DNA from: Monoplex corrugatus
Taxonomy: Eukaryota > Mollusca > Gastropoda > Littorinimorpha > Ranellidae
Assembly (NCBI GenBank): GCA_030674185.1
Contig: CM060315.1
Span: 92,054,756-92,118,755 of the forward strand
Direction of reading: 5' to 3'
DNA length: 64,000 nucleotides
Shown here: piece after piece, positions 33,393-45,557 of the stretch
Position numbering within the stretch: position 1 is the first letter of the stretch
How the letters are laid out: each line of letters starts with the position of its first letter
Position numbers and translations under genes: made by a program
The notes under the pieces: model-generated
Seen by the model: the letters and a program-made list of their open reading frames with translations, nothing else
What the model was told of the DNA's origin: nothing
Database searches by the model: none

Positions 33393-33529
33393 AACTGTAA
33401 CAACCCAGGTGTCTGGTCAAACCACAGGCTTTTGTAGTAATGATGATTTTTTTTCTGTTGAATTTTTGTTGAAAGCATGTGATCATTTTTTTTTTTTTTT
33501 TTTCGTTTTTTTCTCACCCTCTTCAGTCG

Positions 33530-33945
33530 TTTTGTTGTTATGTTTGATAATTTCTTGTTGCCCCCTCCTTCAGTTATTGTTGTTATGTTTGATAATTTCT
33601 TGTTGCCCCCCTCCTTCAGTTATTGTTGTTATGTTTGATAATTTCTTGTTGCCCCCCTCCTTCAGTTATTGTTGTTATGTTTGATAATTTCTTGTTGCCC
33701 CCTCCTTCAGTTATTGTTGTTATGTTTGATAATTTCTTGTTGCCCCCCTCCTTCAGTTATTGTTGTTATGTTTGATAATTTCTTGTTGCCCCCTCCTTCA
33801 GTTGTTGTTATGTTTGATAATTTCTTGTTGCCCCCCTCCTTCAGTTATTGTTGTTATGTTTGATAATTTCTTGTTGCCCCCTCCTTCAGTTGTTGTTATG
33901 TTTGATAATTTCTTGTTGCCCCCCTCCTTCAGTTATTGTTGAAAG
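33530..33945. repeat. 46-bp minisatellite, 9 copies
   Basis: Unit GTTATGTTTGATAATTTCTT, GTTGCCCCCCTCCTTCAGTT, ATTGTT, with two units lacking ATT. Confidence 0.95.
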
Positions 33946-34284
33946 TGTGTAGTGAAGTGGTGAAGTACAAGCTGGTTGGTCTGTAGATTTCTACCACCCA
34001 GCAGAGTGTTGCTGTCCGCTGTTGATGAACCAGTAGGTTTAGACCACTGTAGATGGTCATCAGGCCTTACAGCTGCTTGTGCTTACCACGTCAAAATAGG
34101 TCTGGGTCTGTTAGATTAGGTTTTATACACCTTACTTGTGTCATGAGGAGTTAGCTGGGTCTGACTCAGTGTGTGTATGTGTGTGTGTGCGCGCGCGCAT
34201 GGGTCATCGGTACTTCACCAGGTCTGACACATGCATGATGATTCCCGTCAGACTCTGTACTGGCGTCAGAGTCGTCAACAAGAA

Positions 34285-34850
34285 GGGTTTTGTACTGTCA
34301 GTGTTTTCTGTCAGAGATCTGTTGAACTCGCAAAAAGGTTTTGTATAGTCAAAATGTTTTTTGTCAAAGAACTATTAACTCATTAAAAGGTTTTGTATGG
34401 TCAAAATGTTTTCTGTCAAAGATCTGTTGAACTCACAGAAGATTTTGTACGGACAAAGTGTTTTCTGTCAGTGGCTGTATATGGTAGGTTCTGTTTTGTT
34501 GCAAAGTACTTTCTAGATCTGTGGAACGGGCATTCAAACATACCACTCTTTTGTGGTAGGTTCTGTTCTGTTGCTATGTTTGTTTTATCTGTGGAACTAC
34601 GTTCAGGTGTATTGCTCTGTATGGCGAGTTCTGTTGTCTTGCAATGTTTTGATTCTTTTTTCTATGGAAGTGGATTCAAGCCACTTCATATTATGGGTTC
34701 TGTATCGTTACAGTGTTTTTTGTTTTTTTTTAAAGATCTGTTGAACTGGAATTCAGACGACACTAAAAGGGAACCCCATAGTACTGTGGGTTCTATTGCA
34801 ATGTTGGTTTGTTTAGATTTGTTGACTTGCATTAAAATGAACTTGTTGTG
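34285..34850. repeat. degenerate tandem repeat of about 50-60 bp
   Basis: Diverged units share TTTTGTATGGTCAAAATG, TTTTCTGTCAAAGATCTG and TTGAACTCACA. Clearest between 34285 and 34490. Confidence 0.6.
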
Positions 34851-35179
34851 ACACGGGTTGTCTTGGTATCTGTGGAAACAGGCTGTGTGTGTGAGTCACA
34901 GGCTACCAACCTACATATATTTCTGGGGGCCATGATTGCTAACGGTCACAATTACAGGGCTCAATTAATGGAAGAGAGCATTCTAATGGAAACATGTCTC
35001 TTGCATTTCTGTGAGAGACGTTGAACTGTGTTCACGGATGAAACTCTTCCCACTTTGGGCGGAAATCCAACTTTTTGGAAGCCGTAGGGGTCATTTTCGG
35101 GTAGGCCTGTGTATTAGGTATGGTAATTTGTCTGTCAGTCTCTCTGTCTGTCTGTCTTTTCTTAACATGTCGTTTTTGA

Positions 35180-35241
35180 CATGGTGTTAGCCCTGATATG
35201 GCTCTAGTACAGTAGTAGTTGGCTGGGCTATAAACAATATG

Positions 35242-35313
<72 letters not shown>
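35180..35313 (+). mobile_element. LINE 3' tail, copy 2, ending in (TC)n
   Basis: TGGTGTTAGCCCTGATATGG, CTCTAGTACAGTAGTAG, TTGGCTGGGCTATAAACAAT followed by about 68 bp of pure CT repeat. Confidence 0.7.
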
Positions 35314-35315
<2 letters not shown>

Positions 35316-35489
35316 ATTATTTTTTTTTTTTATATTGATATCAGATATTCCGTGATCCGACAAACTCTTCCAAATCCGCCCTAACCTGACAGAAATTCTC
35401 CCATCTGCTGCAGGAAACCGTAAAAAAGAGACAATGTTATGTAGGTGACACACGGGTCACACATCCTACACTCACTCGTACCTTTTGAA

Positions 35490-35866
35490 AAATGAAGAAG
35501 CACCATGGTGTATACCGTGTGATGAGCCGTAAGCATCCGACACCTCCACCTCGATTGCTGGGACTTGTACGATGTGAGACAAAAGCACTACACGGCAGAT
35601 TCCTTAAAGGAGCTCTTCCAAGACATCCCTCCTGATGCAATTTTCCAGTTTTTACAAGAGATCAATAGATTTCACTTGATGTAATTTTACGTGTTTTTCT
35701 TTAATGGCATTTTAGATTTGCAAGGTTGACGGTGAGCATGGTTTTTATCTGTTTATCTTAATGGGTGGTTCTTTTCTTTTTGACGTGGTGTTAGCCCTGA
35801 TATGGCTCTAGTGGTCAGCTGGGCTATAAGCAATATGAATTGAATTGAATTGAATCCGACTGACTG
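35490..35866 (+). pseudogene. LINE (I/Nimb-type) ORF2 C-terminus and 3' tail
   Basis: Frame from 35553 reads DCWDLYDVRQKHYTADSLKE then LFQDIPPDAIFQFLQEINRF and stops at 35682-35684. Just upstream in another frame is WCIPCDEP, a CxxC pair. A CxxC/H-C knuckle followed by ..R..Y....LFQ.....I..FL.EI... is the C-terminal end of RNase H-bearing I-clade LINEs. The 3' UTR ends TTAGCCCTGATATGGCTCTA ... GGGCTATAAGCAATAT with a (GAATT)n tail. At least one frameshift; dead copy. Confidence 0.65.
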
Positions 35867-36379
35867 GATTGTCACATAACATTTGGGTTGAATGGCATTG
35901 TTTCCCGTGCCTGATAAGCTCACCGCGCTGTAAGGGATTGCACAGCACTGAAAAATGACAGCACTAGTCAACAAACTGTTTAAATTTAAAACCAGATTCA
36001 TGTAGTCTGGGGATGCTGCGGGCACCATTTCTTGTGACTAAAACTGAAAAACCTTGAGACAGTATTTCACAAATTGAAAGTGGTCCCACCGGCCAGCCTT
36101 CTTACTTCAGCTGACAGTCTCATCTGTCCCCTAAACAGCCTGTAGGCACCAGAAGCCTCAGGCAACAAGTGCCAGAATCAGGTTTATCAAACGTGTTTCA
36201 GTCCCTGGCCAAGCTAAAGTGTCAGCCATCTGACTGAAGCGCTGTTCAGTGATTTCCATGGAACTTTTTACCCGAAGACGAGGGTCAAGATAATCGGGGA
36301 GCCTGACCTTCTGTGTCCACATATGGTGGAAATAATAGACAGGAGGTATAAACTCCCCCGCTGAGGCCGTTTCCTCTGT

Positions 36380-37200
36380 CGCCGCATGAAATGTCACCTG
36401 AACAGGTTGTGGTCTTGGACTCCAAAGTGGATCTCGTCCACAAGCAGGCTGTGCAAGTTCTCCCTCCTCAAGTTCTCCCTGGCCCAGATTTCTGTAGTCA
36501 CTATTCTGCAGTACCCCAAACCTTTGGGTGGCTGGTACCCCGTCCTGGACTTATGTCAGCTCGACCCCTTAGAGTGTATCCATTTCAAAGTAGAAATTGT
36601 CAGTTCATGCAGAGGGGCGACCAGGCCGCCTTCATTGCCCTGAAGGACGCCTACTTCCACACTTTTATCCGTCTTTCCTGCAGGAAAAAATTCCTTCGTT
36701 GTGTGTTGAAGAATAACTTCCAGTTGTGGACTGCGCCCATCGGTCACACCTGGCCACCCGCATGTTGACAAGGGTGCTCAGGGAGCTAGCATCTCTGGCC
36801 CAAGGAGAGGCCATTTGCCTTTCCTGCTGCCTGAACAACTGGCCCGTTGTGGCAGAATCCATCTCCCCCAGCACACTTCACACCCAGATCCCGGGTGTCT
36901 GTTCCCTTTACGGGTTTTGCACAGATCCCCACAAGTGTGACTTAACGTAACACCCTCGCAGTCGTTTGAATTTCTGGCTGATGGGTATCAGTGGTTTCAC
37001 CATGACAGCCTACCTGACTCCAGCCACCCCAGCCAAGTTCCAGAAACTTGAGCTCAAACTGGCATCCCTAGGTAGTGTTCCCACGTCATCATCAGCCAGA
37101 CAAGTCATCCCCCTGCTGGGTCTTGTGGAGTCCATGGCCCTAGTCCTCCCACTGGGCCTACATGGCTCAAGGATGCCAGTTCTTAGGCAGTGAGAACCAG
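36380..37200 (+). pseudogene. DIRS-type reverse transcriptase relic
   Basis: Across shifting frames I read GGWYPVLDLCQLD, ALKDAYFHTFIR, CRKKFLRCVL, MLTRVLRELASLA, CLNNWPVVAES, YGFCTDPHKCDLT and ARQVIPLLGLVESMALVLP, in the order of a DIRS/Ngaro RT through its thumb. The catalytic Y-x-DD box (YLDDW in the family) reads CLNNW here (36827-36842), so both aspartates are gone. At least two frameshifts and no tyrosine recombinase seen. Old, inactive copy. Confidence 0.75.
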
Positions 37201-37719
37201 TTATCAGGGGTGGGGACTCTTCCGCGAATTGGCGGATTTCCACAAAACCAAAATCCTATTTCCTCAGTTCCTTCATTTGATTCCATTGAAGGGAAAAAAA
37301 AAAGATTCAACAACATAAAGCAAGGAAGGTGATTTTATCTGCGAATCATTCCATCTGCAAACGGTTGACTATCATAACATCAGTGAGCATTTTGGGAACA
37401 GCTAGTTTGAAGACAAAATGGCAACTACAGTGTGAGACATTGCTGAGCATGGAGAAACGTTTCAGGAAAAAGAAGTGTCAGTTTTTTAGAGGTGGGATTG
37501 GACAGAGCAAGTTGTTGGAGAGGAAACATTCAGTCGATTTATAAGAAAAGTTAAAATTCCCGGCGTTGCTTATCGCCTCCTCTGTCTGCAGAAAATAAAC
37601 TACACAAGCAGATGAAAACTAAATCAAGCTGCACTAGTTTAGATCATCATCATGATCATTACCACTCAGCGAAACACACCACACAGTCGAGACATAGCAA
37701 ACCATCTTATATGTGTTTT

Positions 37720-37910
37720 TTGAAAGTTGGGTTCTTATGTTTGACATACCTTTGCTGTGTATGTGGTTCATACGAGTGTAGCTCTAATGTTGACATATCC
37801 TTTGCTGTGTATGTTGAGTTCATACGAGTGTAGGCTCTAAATGTTTGACATATCCTTTGCTGTGTATGTTGAGTTCATACGAGTGTAGGCTCTAAATGTT
37901 TGACATGAAG
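37720..37910. repeat. roughly 57-bp tandem repeat, 3 copies
   Basis: Units share TTGACATATCCTTTGCTGTG, TATGTTGAGTTCATACGAG and TGTAGGCTCTAAATG. Confidence 0.8.
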
Positions 37911-38209
37911 TGAAAAAAACAAAAAAGTTCCAAGGCCTAGTGAAAGTTCATAAATTGTAGTTACAGAATTACAGAGTTATGCATGTTTGTATGCCTCAGA
38001 ATGTGCCAGATTGCACAATTTCCATTTAAACTTTGACAAAAAAAATTCTGGGGGAGCATTTAAACTTTGACAAAAAAAATTCTTGGGGAGCATGCCCCCA
38101 GACCCCCTAAGATTTCCTTTTTTTCCCATTGGCTCTGGGGCTTACAAAGAATTAGAATCCCCCTCTTCTAGAGAAAGCTCAGTATATGAAGTCTTGGAAA
38201 CAGTCTACT

Positions 38210-38690
38210 GGTTCAGAGAAACCACCTTTATCAACCACTAATGGCTCGGGGAATTCACCTTTATCAACCACTACCAAATAGCTTGGGGAATCCACCTTTA
38301 TCAACCACTACCTAATGGCTCGGGGAATCCACCTTTATCAACCACTACCTACTGGCTCCGAGAATCCACCTTTATCAACCACTACCTACTGGCTCGGGGA
38401 ATCCACCTTTATCAACCACTACCTACTGGCCCGAGGAATTTACCTTTATCAACCACTACCTGCTGGCTTGGGAAATCCACCTTTATTAACCACTACCTAC
38501 TGGCTCAGGGAATCCACCTTTATCAACCACTACTTACTGGCTCAGGGAATCCACCTTTATCAACCACTACCTACTGGCTCAGAGAATCCACCTTTATCAA
38601 CCACTGCCTACTGGCTCAGAGAATCCACCTTTATCAACCACTACCTACTGGCTCAGGGAATCCACCTTTATCACCACTACCTGCAAGATC
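38210..38690. repeat. 37-bp minisatellite, about 13 copies
   Basis: Unit GGCTCGGGGAATCCACCTTT, ATCAACCACTACCTACT with CAGG/CGGG/CAGA variants. Confidence 0.93.
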
Positions 38691-39185
38691 TGTCCGTTTT
38701 CAATGCTTCCAGGCAGTAAACAGATCAGCGCGTGTGGTCTCTCTCACCTCGCCCCAGCTTCCAATCTTCGAATTCTGTGTTAGTCAGATGTGGTAGAGTG
38801 CATGATGCTAAAAGCAGAAATTTTCAGGTAAGTCCCTTTTGTGCTGGTATGCTTGCCATATTAAACTCAGAATCCTAGTTACCAAAAAGAGGAAGGGTGT
38901 TCTCAGTCTTGTGTAACCAGGGATGTTGAGTAGATGGAGCGCCACCTGGAAACATTTTGTGACCCAATTCTTCCGTGAAATCTGGGTAGGTCAGGGCCAA
39001 AAACAGAGCAGTTGGGTGCCACTGATAATAATGAGGGTATTGTGTGCGTTTTGACAGGTTCTGTTTTTCATTTTGTAGTGTTGGATATGGTAAGTATTAG
39101 TAGATAAACATGAATTTACCTGAAAATTTCATCTCTTGCACTGCATGTAGCACACACGTTTTGCACTATGTTTGTAGTACAGGGC
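38690..39185. other. unannotated
   Basis: No feature recognised between the two minisatellite regions. Confidence 0.35.
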
Positions 39186-41640
39186 TTACCTCTTGTAGTA
39201 TGTGTGTGGTAATATCTCTTGTAGTATGTGTGTGGTAATATCTCTTGTTGTATGTGTGTGGTAATATCTCTTGTTATATGTGTGTGGTAATATCTCTTTG
39301 TTGTACGTGTGTGGTAATATCTCTTGTTGTATGTGTGTGGTAATATCTCTTGTTGTATGTGTGTGGTAATATCTCTTGTTGTATGTGTGTGGTAATATCT
39401 CTTGTTGTATGTGTGTGGTAATATCTCTTGTTGTATGTGTGTGGTAATATCTCTTGTTGTATGTGTGTGGTAATATCTCTTGTTGTATGTGTGTGGTAAT
39501 ATCTCTTGTTGTATGTGTGTGGTAATATCTCTTGTTGTATGTGTGTGGTAATATCTCTTGTTGTATGTGTGTGGTAATATCTCTTGTATGTGTGTGGTAA
39601 TATCTCTTGTTGTATGTGTGTGGTAATGTCTCTTGTTGTATGTGTGTGGTAATATCTCTTGTTGTATGTGTGTGGTAATATCTCTTGTATGTGTGGTAAT
39701 ATCTCTTGTTGTATGTGTGTGGTAATGTCTCTTGTAGTTTGTGTGTGGTAATATCTCTTGTTGTATGTGTGTGTGGTAATGTCTCTTGTAGTTTGTGTGT
39801 GGTAATATCTCTTGTTGTATGTGTGTGGTAATGTCTCTTGTAGTTTGTGTGTGGTAATGTCTCTTGTTGTATGTGTGTGGTAATGTCTCTTGTAGTTTGT
39901 GTGTGGTAATATCTCTTGTATGTGTGTGGTAATATCTCTTGTTGTATGTGTGTGGTAATATCTCTTGTTGTATGTGTGTGGTAATGTCTCTTGTTGTATG
40001 CGTGTGGTAATGTCTCTTGTATGTGTGTGGTAATCTCTTGTTGTATGTGTGTGGTAATATATCTTGTTGTACGTGTGTGGTAATATCTCTTGTTGTATGT
40101 GTGTGGTAATATCTCTTGTTGTATGTGTGTGGTAATATCTCTTGTTGTATGTGTGTGGTAATATCTCTTGTTGTATGTGTGTGGTAATATCTCTTGTTGT
40201 ATGTGTGTGGTAATGTCTCTTGTTGTATGTGTGTGGTAATGTCTCTTGTTGTATGTGTGTGGTAATCTCTTGTTGTATGTGTGTGGTAATATATCTTGTT
40301 GTACGTGTGTGGTAATATCTCTTGTATGTGTGTGGTAATATCTCTTGTTGTATGTGTGTGGTAATATCTCTTGTTGTATGTGTGTGGTAATATCTCTTGT
40401 TGTATGTGTGTGGTAATGTCTCTTGTTGTTTGTGTGTGGTAATATCTCTTGTTGTATGTGTGTGGTAATATCTCTTGTTGTACGTGTGTGGTAATATCTC
40501 TTGTTGTATGTGTGTGGTAATATCTCTTGTTGTATGTGTGTGGTAATATCTCTTGTTGTATGTGTGTGGTAATGTCTCTTGTTGTATGTGTGTGGTAATA
40601 TCTCTTGTTGTATGTGTGTGGTAATGTCTCTTGTTGTTTGTGTGTGGTAATGTCTCTTGTTGTTTGTGTGTGGTAATATCTCTTGTATGTGTGTGGTAAT
40701 GTCTCTTGTTGTATGTGTGTGGTAATGTCTCTTGTTGTATGTGTGTGGTAATATCTCTTGTTGTATGTGTGTGGTAATATCTCTTGTTGTATGTGTGTGG
40801 TAATGTCTCTTGTTGTATGTGTGTGGTAATGTCTCTTGTTGTTTGTGTGTGGTAATATCTCTTGTATGTGTGTGGTAATGTCTCTTGTTGTATGTGTGTG
40901 GTAATATCTCTTGTTGTATGTGTGTGGTAATGTCTCTTGTTGTATGTGTGTGGTAATGTCTCTTGTTGTATGTGTGTGGTAATATCTCTTGTTGTATGTG
41001 TGTGGTAATATCTCTTGTTGTATGTGTGTGGTAATATCTCTTGTTGTATGTGTGTGGTAATATCTCTTGTTGTATGTGTGTGGTAATGTCTCTTGTTGTA
41101 TGTGTGTGGTAATATCTCTTGTATGTGTGTGGTAATATCTCTTGTTGTATGTTGTGTGGTAATATCTCTTGTTGTATGTGTGTGGTAATGTCTCTTGTTG
41201 TATGTGTGTGGTAATATCTCTTGTATGTGTGTGGTAATATCTCTTGTTGTATGTGTGTGGTAATATCTCTTGTTGTATGTGTGTGGTAATATTTCTTGTT
41301 GTATGTGTGTGGTAATATCTCTTGTTGTATGTGTGTGGTAATATCTCTTGTTGTATGTGTGTGGTAATATTTCTTGTTGTATGTGTGTGGTAATATCTCT
41401 TGTTGTATGTGTGTGGTAATATCTCTTGTTGTATGTGTGTGGTAATATCTCTTGTTGTTTGTGTGTGGTTGTTGTATGTGTGTGGTAATATCTCTTGTAG
41501 TTTGTGTGTGGTTGTTGTATGTGTGTGGTAATATCTCTTGTTGTTTGTGTGTGGTTGTTGTATGTGTGTGGTAATATCTCTTGTAGTTTTGTGTGTGGTA
41601 ATATCTCTTGTAGTTTGTGTGTGGTAATATCTCTTGTAGT
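39186..41640. repeat. 2.45-kb minisatellite, 26-bp unit, about 95 copies
   Basis: Unit GGTAATATCTCTTGTTGTAT GTGTGT read as 26 bp. Variants (ATATCT or ATGTCT; TTGTATGT or TAGTTTGT; 4-bp shorter units with CTTGTATG) are mixed along the array. It gives three - frames of 900-1000 codons (Thr/His/Tyr-rich), which are artefacts. Confidence 0.97.
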
Positions 41641-42080
41641 GTGTGTATAGTACATATAACTCTTGTAGTGTGTGTGTAGTACATATAACTCTTGTAGTGT
41701 GTGTGTAGTACATATAACTCTTGTAGTGTGTGTGTAGTACATATAACTCTTGTAGTGTGTGTAGTACATAACTCTTGTAGTGTGTGTGTAGTACATAACT
41801 CTTGTAGTGTGTGTGTAGTACATATAACCCTTGTAGTGTGTGTGTAGTACATATAACCCTTGTAGTGTGTGTGTAGTACATAACTCTTGTAGTGTGTGTG
41901 TGTAGTACATATAACTCTTGTAGTGTGTGTGTAGTACATATAACTCTTGTAGTGTGTGTGTAGTACATAACTCTTGTAGTGTGTGTGTAGTACATAACTC
42001 TTGTAGTGTGTGTGTAGTACATATAACTCTTGTAGTGTGTGTGTAGTACATAACTCTTGTAGTATGTGTGTGTGTAGTAG
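41641..42080. repeat. 29-bp minisatellite, about 15 copies
   Basis: Unit CTTGTAGTGTGTGTGTAGTA CATATAACT; some units lack ATAT/TATA. It abuts the 26-bp array with a gradual transition, so the two likely share an origin. Confidence 0.93.
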
Positions 42081-42945
42081 AGGGAAATAGCTGTTTTAGT
42101 GCATGTTGCACATAACATATCACTTGCACTTCATGTAGTACAGTGTGTTTTAAAAGGACCTGGTGTCCCTAGACAGCACTGTTGGCTGCAAACTGTAAGT
42201 CAGAAGACATGCTCACAAAAATAAGACAAGTCTGTGGTCATTGCCAGTATGCATGTCATTTCTTTATTATTCAGTCCTGTAATGACAACAAAAAGGGTAA
42301 TGTATGCCAGTTACTGGTAGATTGTTTTTCATTCTGTAATGAGTACATTGCAGTCGGTCGCTCCACAGTCGTAAGCCAGTGGAGCTTGCCTCTTGTCACT
42401 AGAACACCTTAATTGTAGCGGTGGCATGCATCCTGGTAGATTGCAGGAGTGCCCCACTGACATAGAAATACATGGTACAGACATAATCCTTTATGTATAG
42501 AAAACACCATGACATGGCCATATGAAATGTACATACAAAACATCATACAATCACCTATAATGCACATCATGCATAGCAAGGCCTTGACAAACACATGCAG
42601 CAGGTAAATGCAAGAAAAAGTCAAGTTTCTCAGCCCTAAGACGGTGACTGACATTTGTCCCTGCAGGCAACTTTAAAGTGTCCTCTTTCCATATCCCAAC
42701 TTGCACTTAAAGGGGTGAGGGGAGTGGACAGTAGGATGCTGTAATATTAATAGATATAATGGTTCCTTTACTAGATTTGTTTGAAAGCAGAGGTGGCGAC
42801 GTCTGTTGTCTTGCCAAACCTTCATCACTCAGGGTGGCACTGTTGGAGAAGACTGAAACATGAGCATGCAACAAACTTCACTGAGGTAAACTTGAGCAAA
42901 GCATGACACTTTATGATTAATAGGCCTTCATCCACAGAAACTTTA
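42080..42945. other. unannotated
   Basis: No exon or mobile element recognised. Confidence 0.35.
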
Positions 42946-44560
42946 TCCCCCCCCCCCCCCCCCCCTCAAAATGGTTTAATTTTTTTGGCTTTGTACATGG
43001 AAATGTTATACAGGATATCAAAGATGTTGGGGAGTCATCGTTGGCTTTTCTCTATTCACCGGTAAGTCCTGGACTAGATGACCATGTCCACCACCATAGT
43101 CCCCCATGTTCCGCCCATTACCTTTAGTACACAAATCGAGGGTTGACAACCAGAACCAAGTATCTCCATTTTCTGATAGTTTACAGGAGACGATTTTAAG
43201 TGGGTTTTGGGGTAGAGGTTATATCTACATTTTGAGATACTGGTTTGTGGTTTTATCGATAACCAATCAAAAATCAATATCATGGCAAAAACAAATCGAT
43301 ATCATGGAAAAAACAATGTCCACCAATTGAAAGATCACATCAAAAGCAACAGTTCAGTATAAAAAAGTGAAAATTGACAAAAAATGTGCGATACTGGGTT
43401 CTGGCTGTCAACCCTCAAAATTGTCTTCACCCTTTCTCCCTGTAATATTGCCCTCCATCTGCTTCTGGTAAATATATGTCCCCCTGACCATCTCCCTGTA
43501 ATAAATACTGTGTCCCCCTAACTGTTACCCTGTAGTATGTTGTGTCCCTACACCTATGTCCCCCTGTCTCCCTATAGTAAGACCTGTGTCCATTAACTAT
43601 CTCCATATATAGTATATACTATCCCCCTATCTCCATATGGAGATATTGCCCCCCTAGCCATCTCCATATAGTATATACTTATCCCCTTAACCATTTCCAT
43701 ATAGTATATATAATGCCCCCTAACCATCTCCGTACAGTATATACTACAGGTATGTCCCCCTAACCATCTTGTATATAAATTAGTTCCCCCTAACCATCTC
43801 CATATAGTGTTAGTACAGGTATGTCCCCCTAACCATCTCCATATAGTGTATAATAGGTATGCCCTCTAACCATCTCCATATAGTAGGCCTATATAAATTT
43901 GTCCCCCAACCATCTCTGTTTTCTATGTCCCCCCCCCCCCCACCACCCTTTTTTTTTAACATGTCCCCCGGACTATCTGCCTCCTTACTGAGTCCCCTTA
44001 ACCGTCTCCCCCATTACTGAGTCCCCCCAATGCTCTCCTCCCTTACAGAGTCCTCCATACCAACCTGTCCCTTTACTGTGTCCCTCTAACCGCCTGCCCC
44101 CATACTATGTATGTCCCCCTAACCATTCCCTCCCTTACTATATACCCCCGTAACCGTTCCCCCCCCCCCCTATCTTTGTCCCTGTAACCATCTTCCCCCT
44201 TACAAGCTCCCCCCCCCCCCTTACCTAAGTCCCCTGTAATCATTCCCCCCCCCCCCCCCCCAACGTAACTTTCCCCCAGACTGCCCTCCCTCCTGAAAGC
44301 AAGTCCCCTCTGTCTCCCCCACCCCTTACATAAGGTCCCTCTAACCATCTCCCCCCCCCCCTCTTGCTCAAGTCCTGTCCCCCCCCCCCAAGTTCTGGCT
44401 TAATGGTCTCCCCTCCCCTCTGTCCCCCCCCCCACCACATAAGTACCCCATAACCATCTCCCCCCCCTACACAAGTCCCCTCTAACCCTCTCTACCCCCA
44501 CCTTACTTCCCCCACCATCTCACCCTTCTCACTTGGTGAGACAGGAGAGGGGACATAAAA
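42946..44560. repeat. C-rich degenerate simple sequence
   Basis: From about 43430 a loose repeat of GTCCCCCTAACCATCTCC and CATATAGTATATA (about 28-35 bp) decays into C-runs (for example 44160-44260). A separate poly-C lies at 42947-42965. Confidence 0.8.
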
Positions 44561-44689
44561 GGAGGGGTGTGGGGGGCCCCTGCACACACACAAATAAAAG
44601 GAAGAAAACCAGCAGTGTGTCTTGAGTTTATTTTGAAAGACTCCCCCATGTCTATCCCCTCTGCCATCCTGTATCATCTCCCCCACAGT

Positions 44690-44845
44690 ACTGTGTGTCC
44701 ACACCCACTGTCACCTCCCCCACAGTACTGTGTCCCCACCCACTGTCATCTCCCCCACAGTACTGTGTGTCCCCACCCACTGTCATCTCCACACGTCACA
44801 GTATTATTAGTACTATGGGGGAGATGACTGTGGGCAGGGAGACAT
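44690..44845. repeat. 38-bp minisatellite, inverted left part
   Basis: Units CACTGTCATCTCCCCCACAG and TACTGTGT are the reverse complement of the array at 45558-46215. Orientation flips at about 44800, where CACGTCACAGTATTATTAG joins a forward unit. Confidence 0.8.
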
Positions 44846-44847
44846 TA

Positions 44848-45555
44848 TGAGGTGTCTCTGAAAAGTGACAGGACTGGTGTCACAATTTATTTCAATTCCA
44901 ACAACAATTTACATGGTTTCACCTTCAAAGTAATCCCCCTCAAGTCTAATGCACTTTTCCATCCTTCTCTGCACATCCTTCTATGCACTGCTGGAAGGAT
45001 TCTTCTTCCTCTTGATGGCCTTCAAAACTGGTCCCCCTGATGACCCCCTTGAACTTGGGGAAAAGTCACAGGGAGCAAGGTCAGGTGAATAGGGAGGTGA
45101 GTTCTTGCCACAGGACCAGATGAACAATCAGGAAGTCTACAGAGAGATCCTGCAGCGTTTTCTTCGCTCAATGAGCGAGAAGAGGCCACAGTTGTGGCAG
45201 GACAACTCGTCACTGCTTGACCACAATGCACCTGAGCATCCGGCAGTTCCTGGCTGTGCTGGAGCAACCTCCCTATTCACCTGACCTTGCTCCGTGTGTC
45301 TTTTTTCTTTTCCCCTAGCTCAAGGGGGGTGGGTGTCTTCAAGGGGAGGAGGCCATCAAGAGGGCAGTAATGACAGAGCTGTGGGGCATTCCAGAAGAAT
45401 CCTTCCAGCAGTGCATAGAAGCGTGGCAGAGAAGGATGGAAAAGTGCATTAGACTTGAGGGGGATTAAGTTGAAGGTGAAACCATGCAAATGTTGTCTGG
45501 AATTGAAATAAATTGTGTGCGAAAACACCAGTCCTGTTACTTTTCACACATCTCG
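44848..45555 (+). mobile_element. mariner-like element with long inverted arms (708 bp)
   Basis: TA flanks both ends (44846-44847, 45556-45557). The left end TGAGGTGTCTCTGAAAAGTG and right end CTTTTCACACATCTCG both lead to ACAGGACTGGTGT. The inverted similarity extends for about 250 bp inside, so the left half is an inverted copy of the 3' part of the transposon. In the right half the + strand encodes broken mariner transposase: MNNQEVYREILQRFLRSMSE, QDNSSLLDHNAP, then in another frame PPYSPDLAPC and AIKRAVMTELWGIPEESF. Frameshifts and a lost 5' half make it inactive. Confidence 0.8.
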
Positions 45556-45557
45556 TA

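Noticed and set aside
39116..42129. Minus-strand frames of 917-1000 codons
   Set aside because: Derived from 26- and 29-bp minisatellites without stops; residues only Thr, His, Tyr, Arg, Gln, Ile repeats.
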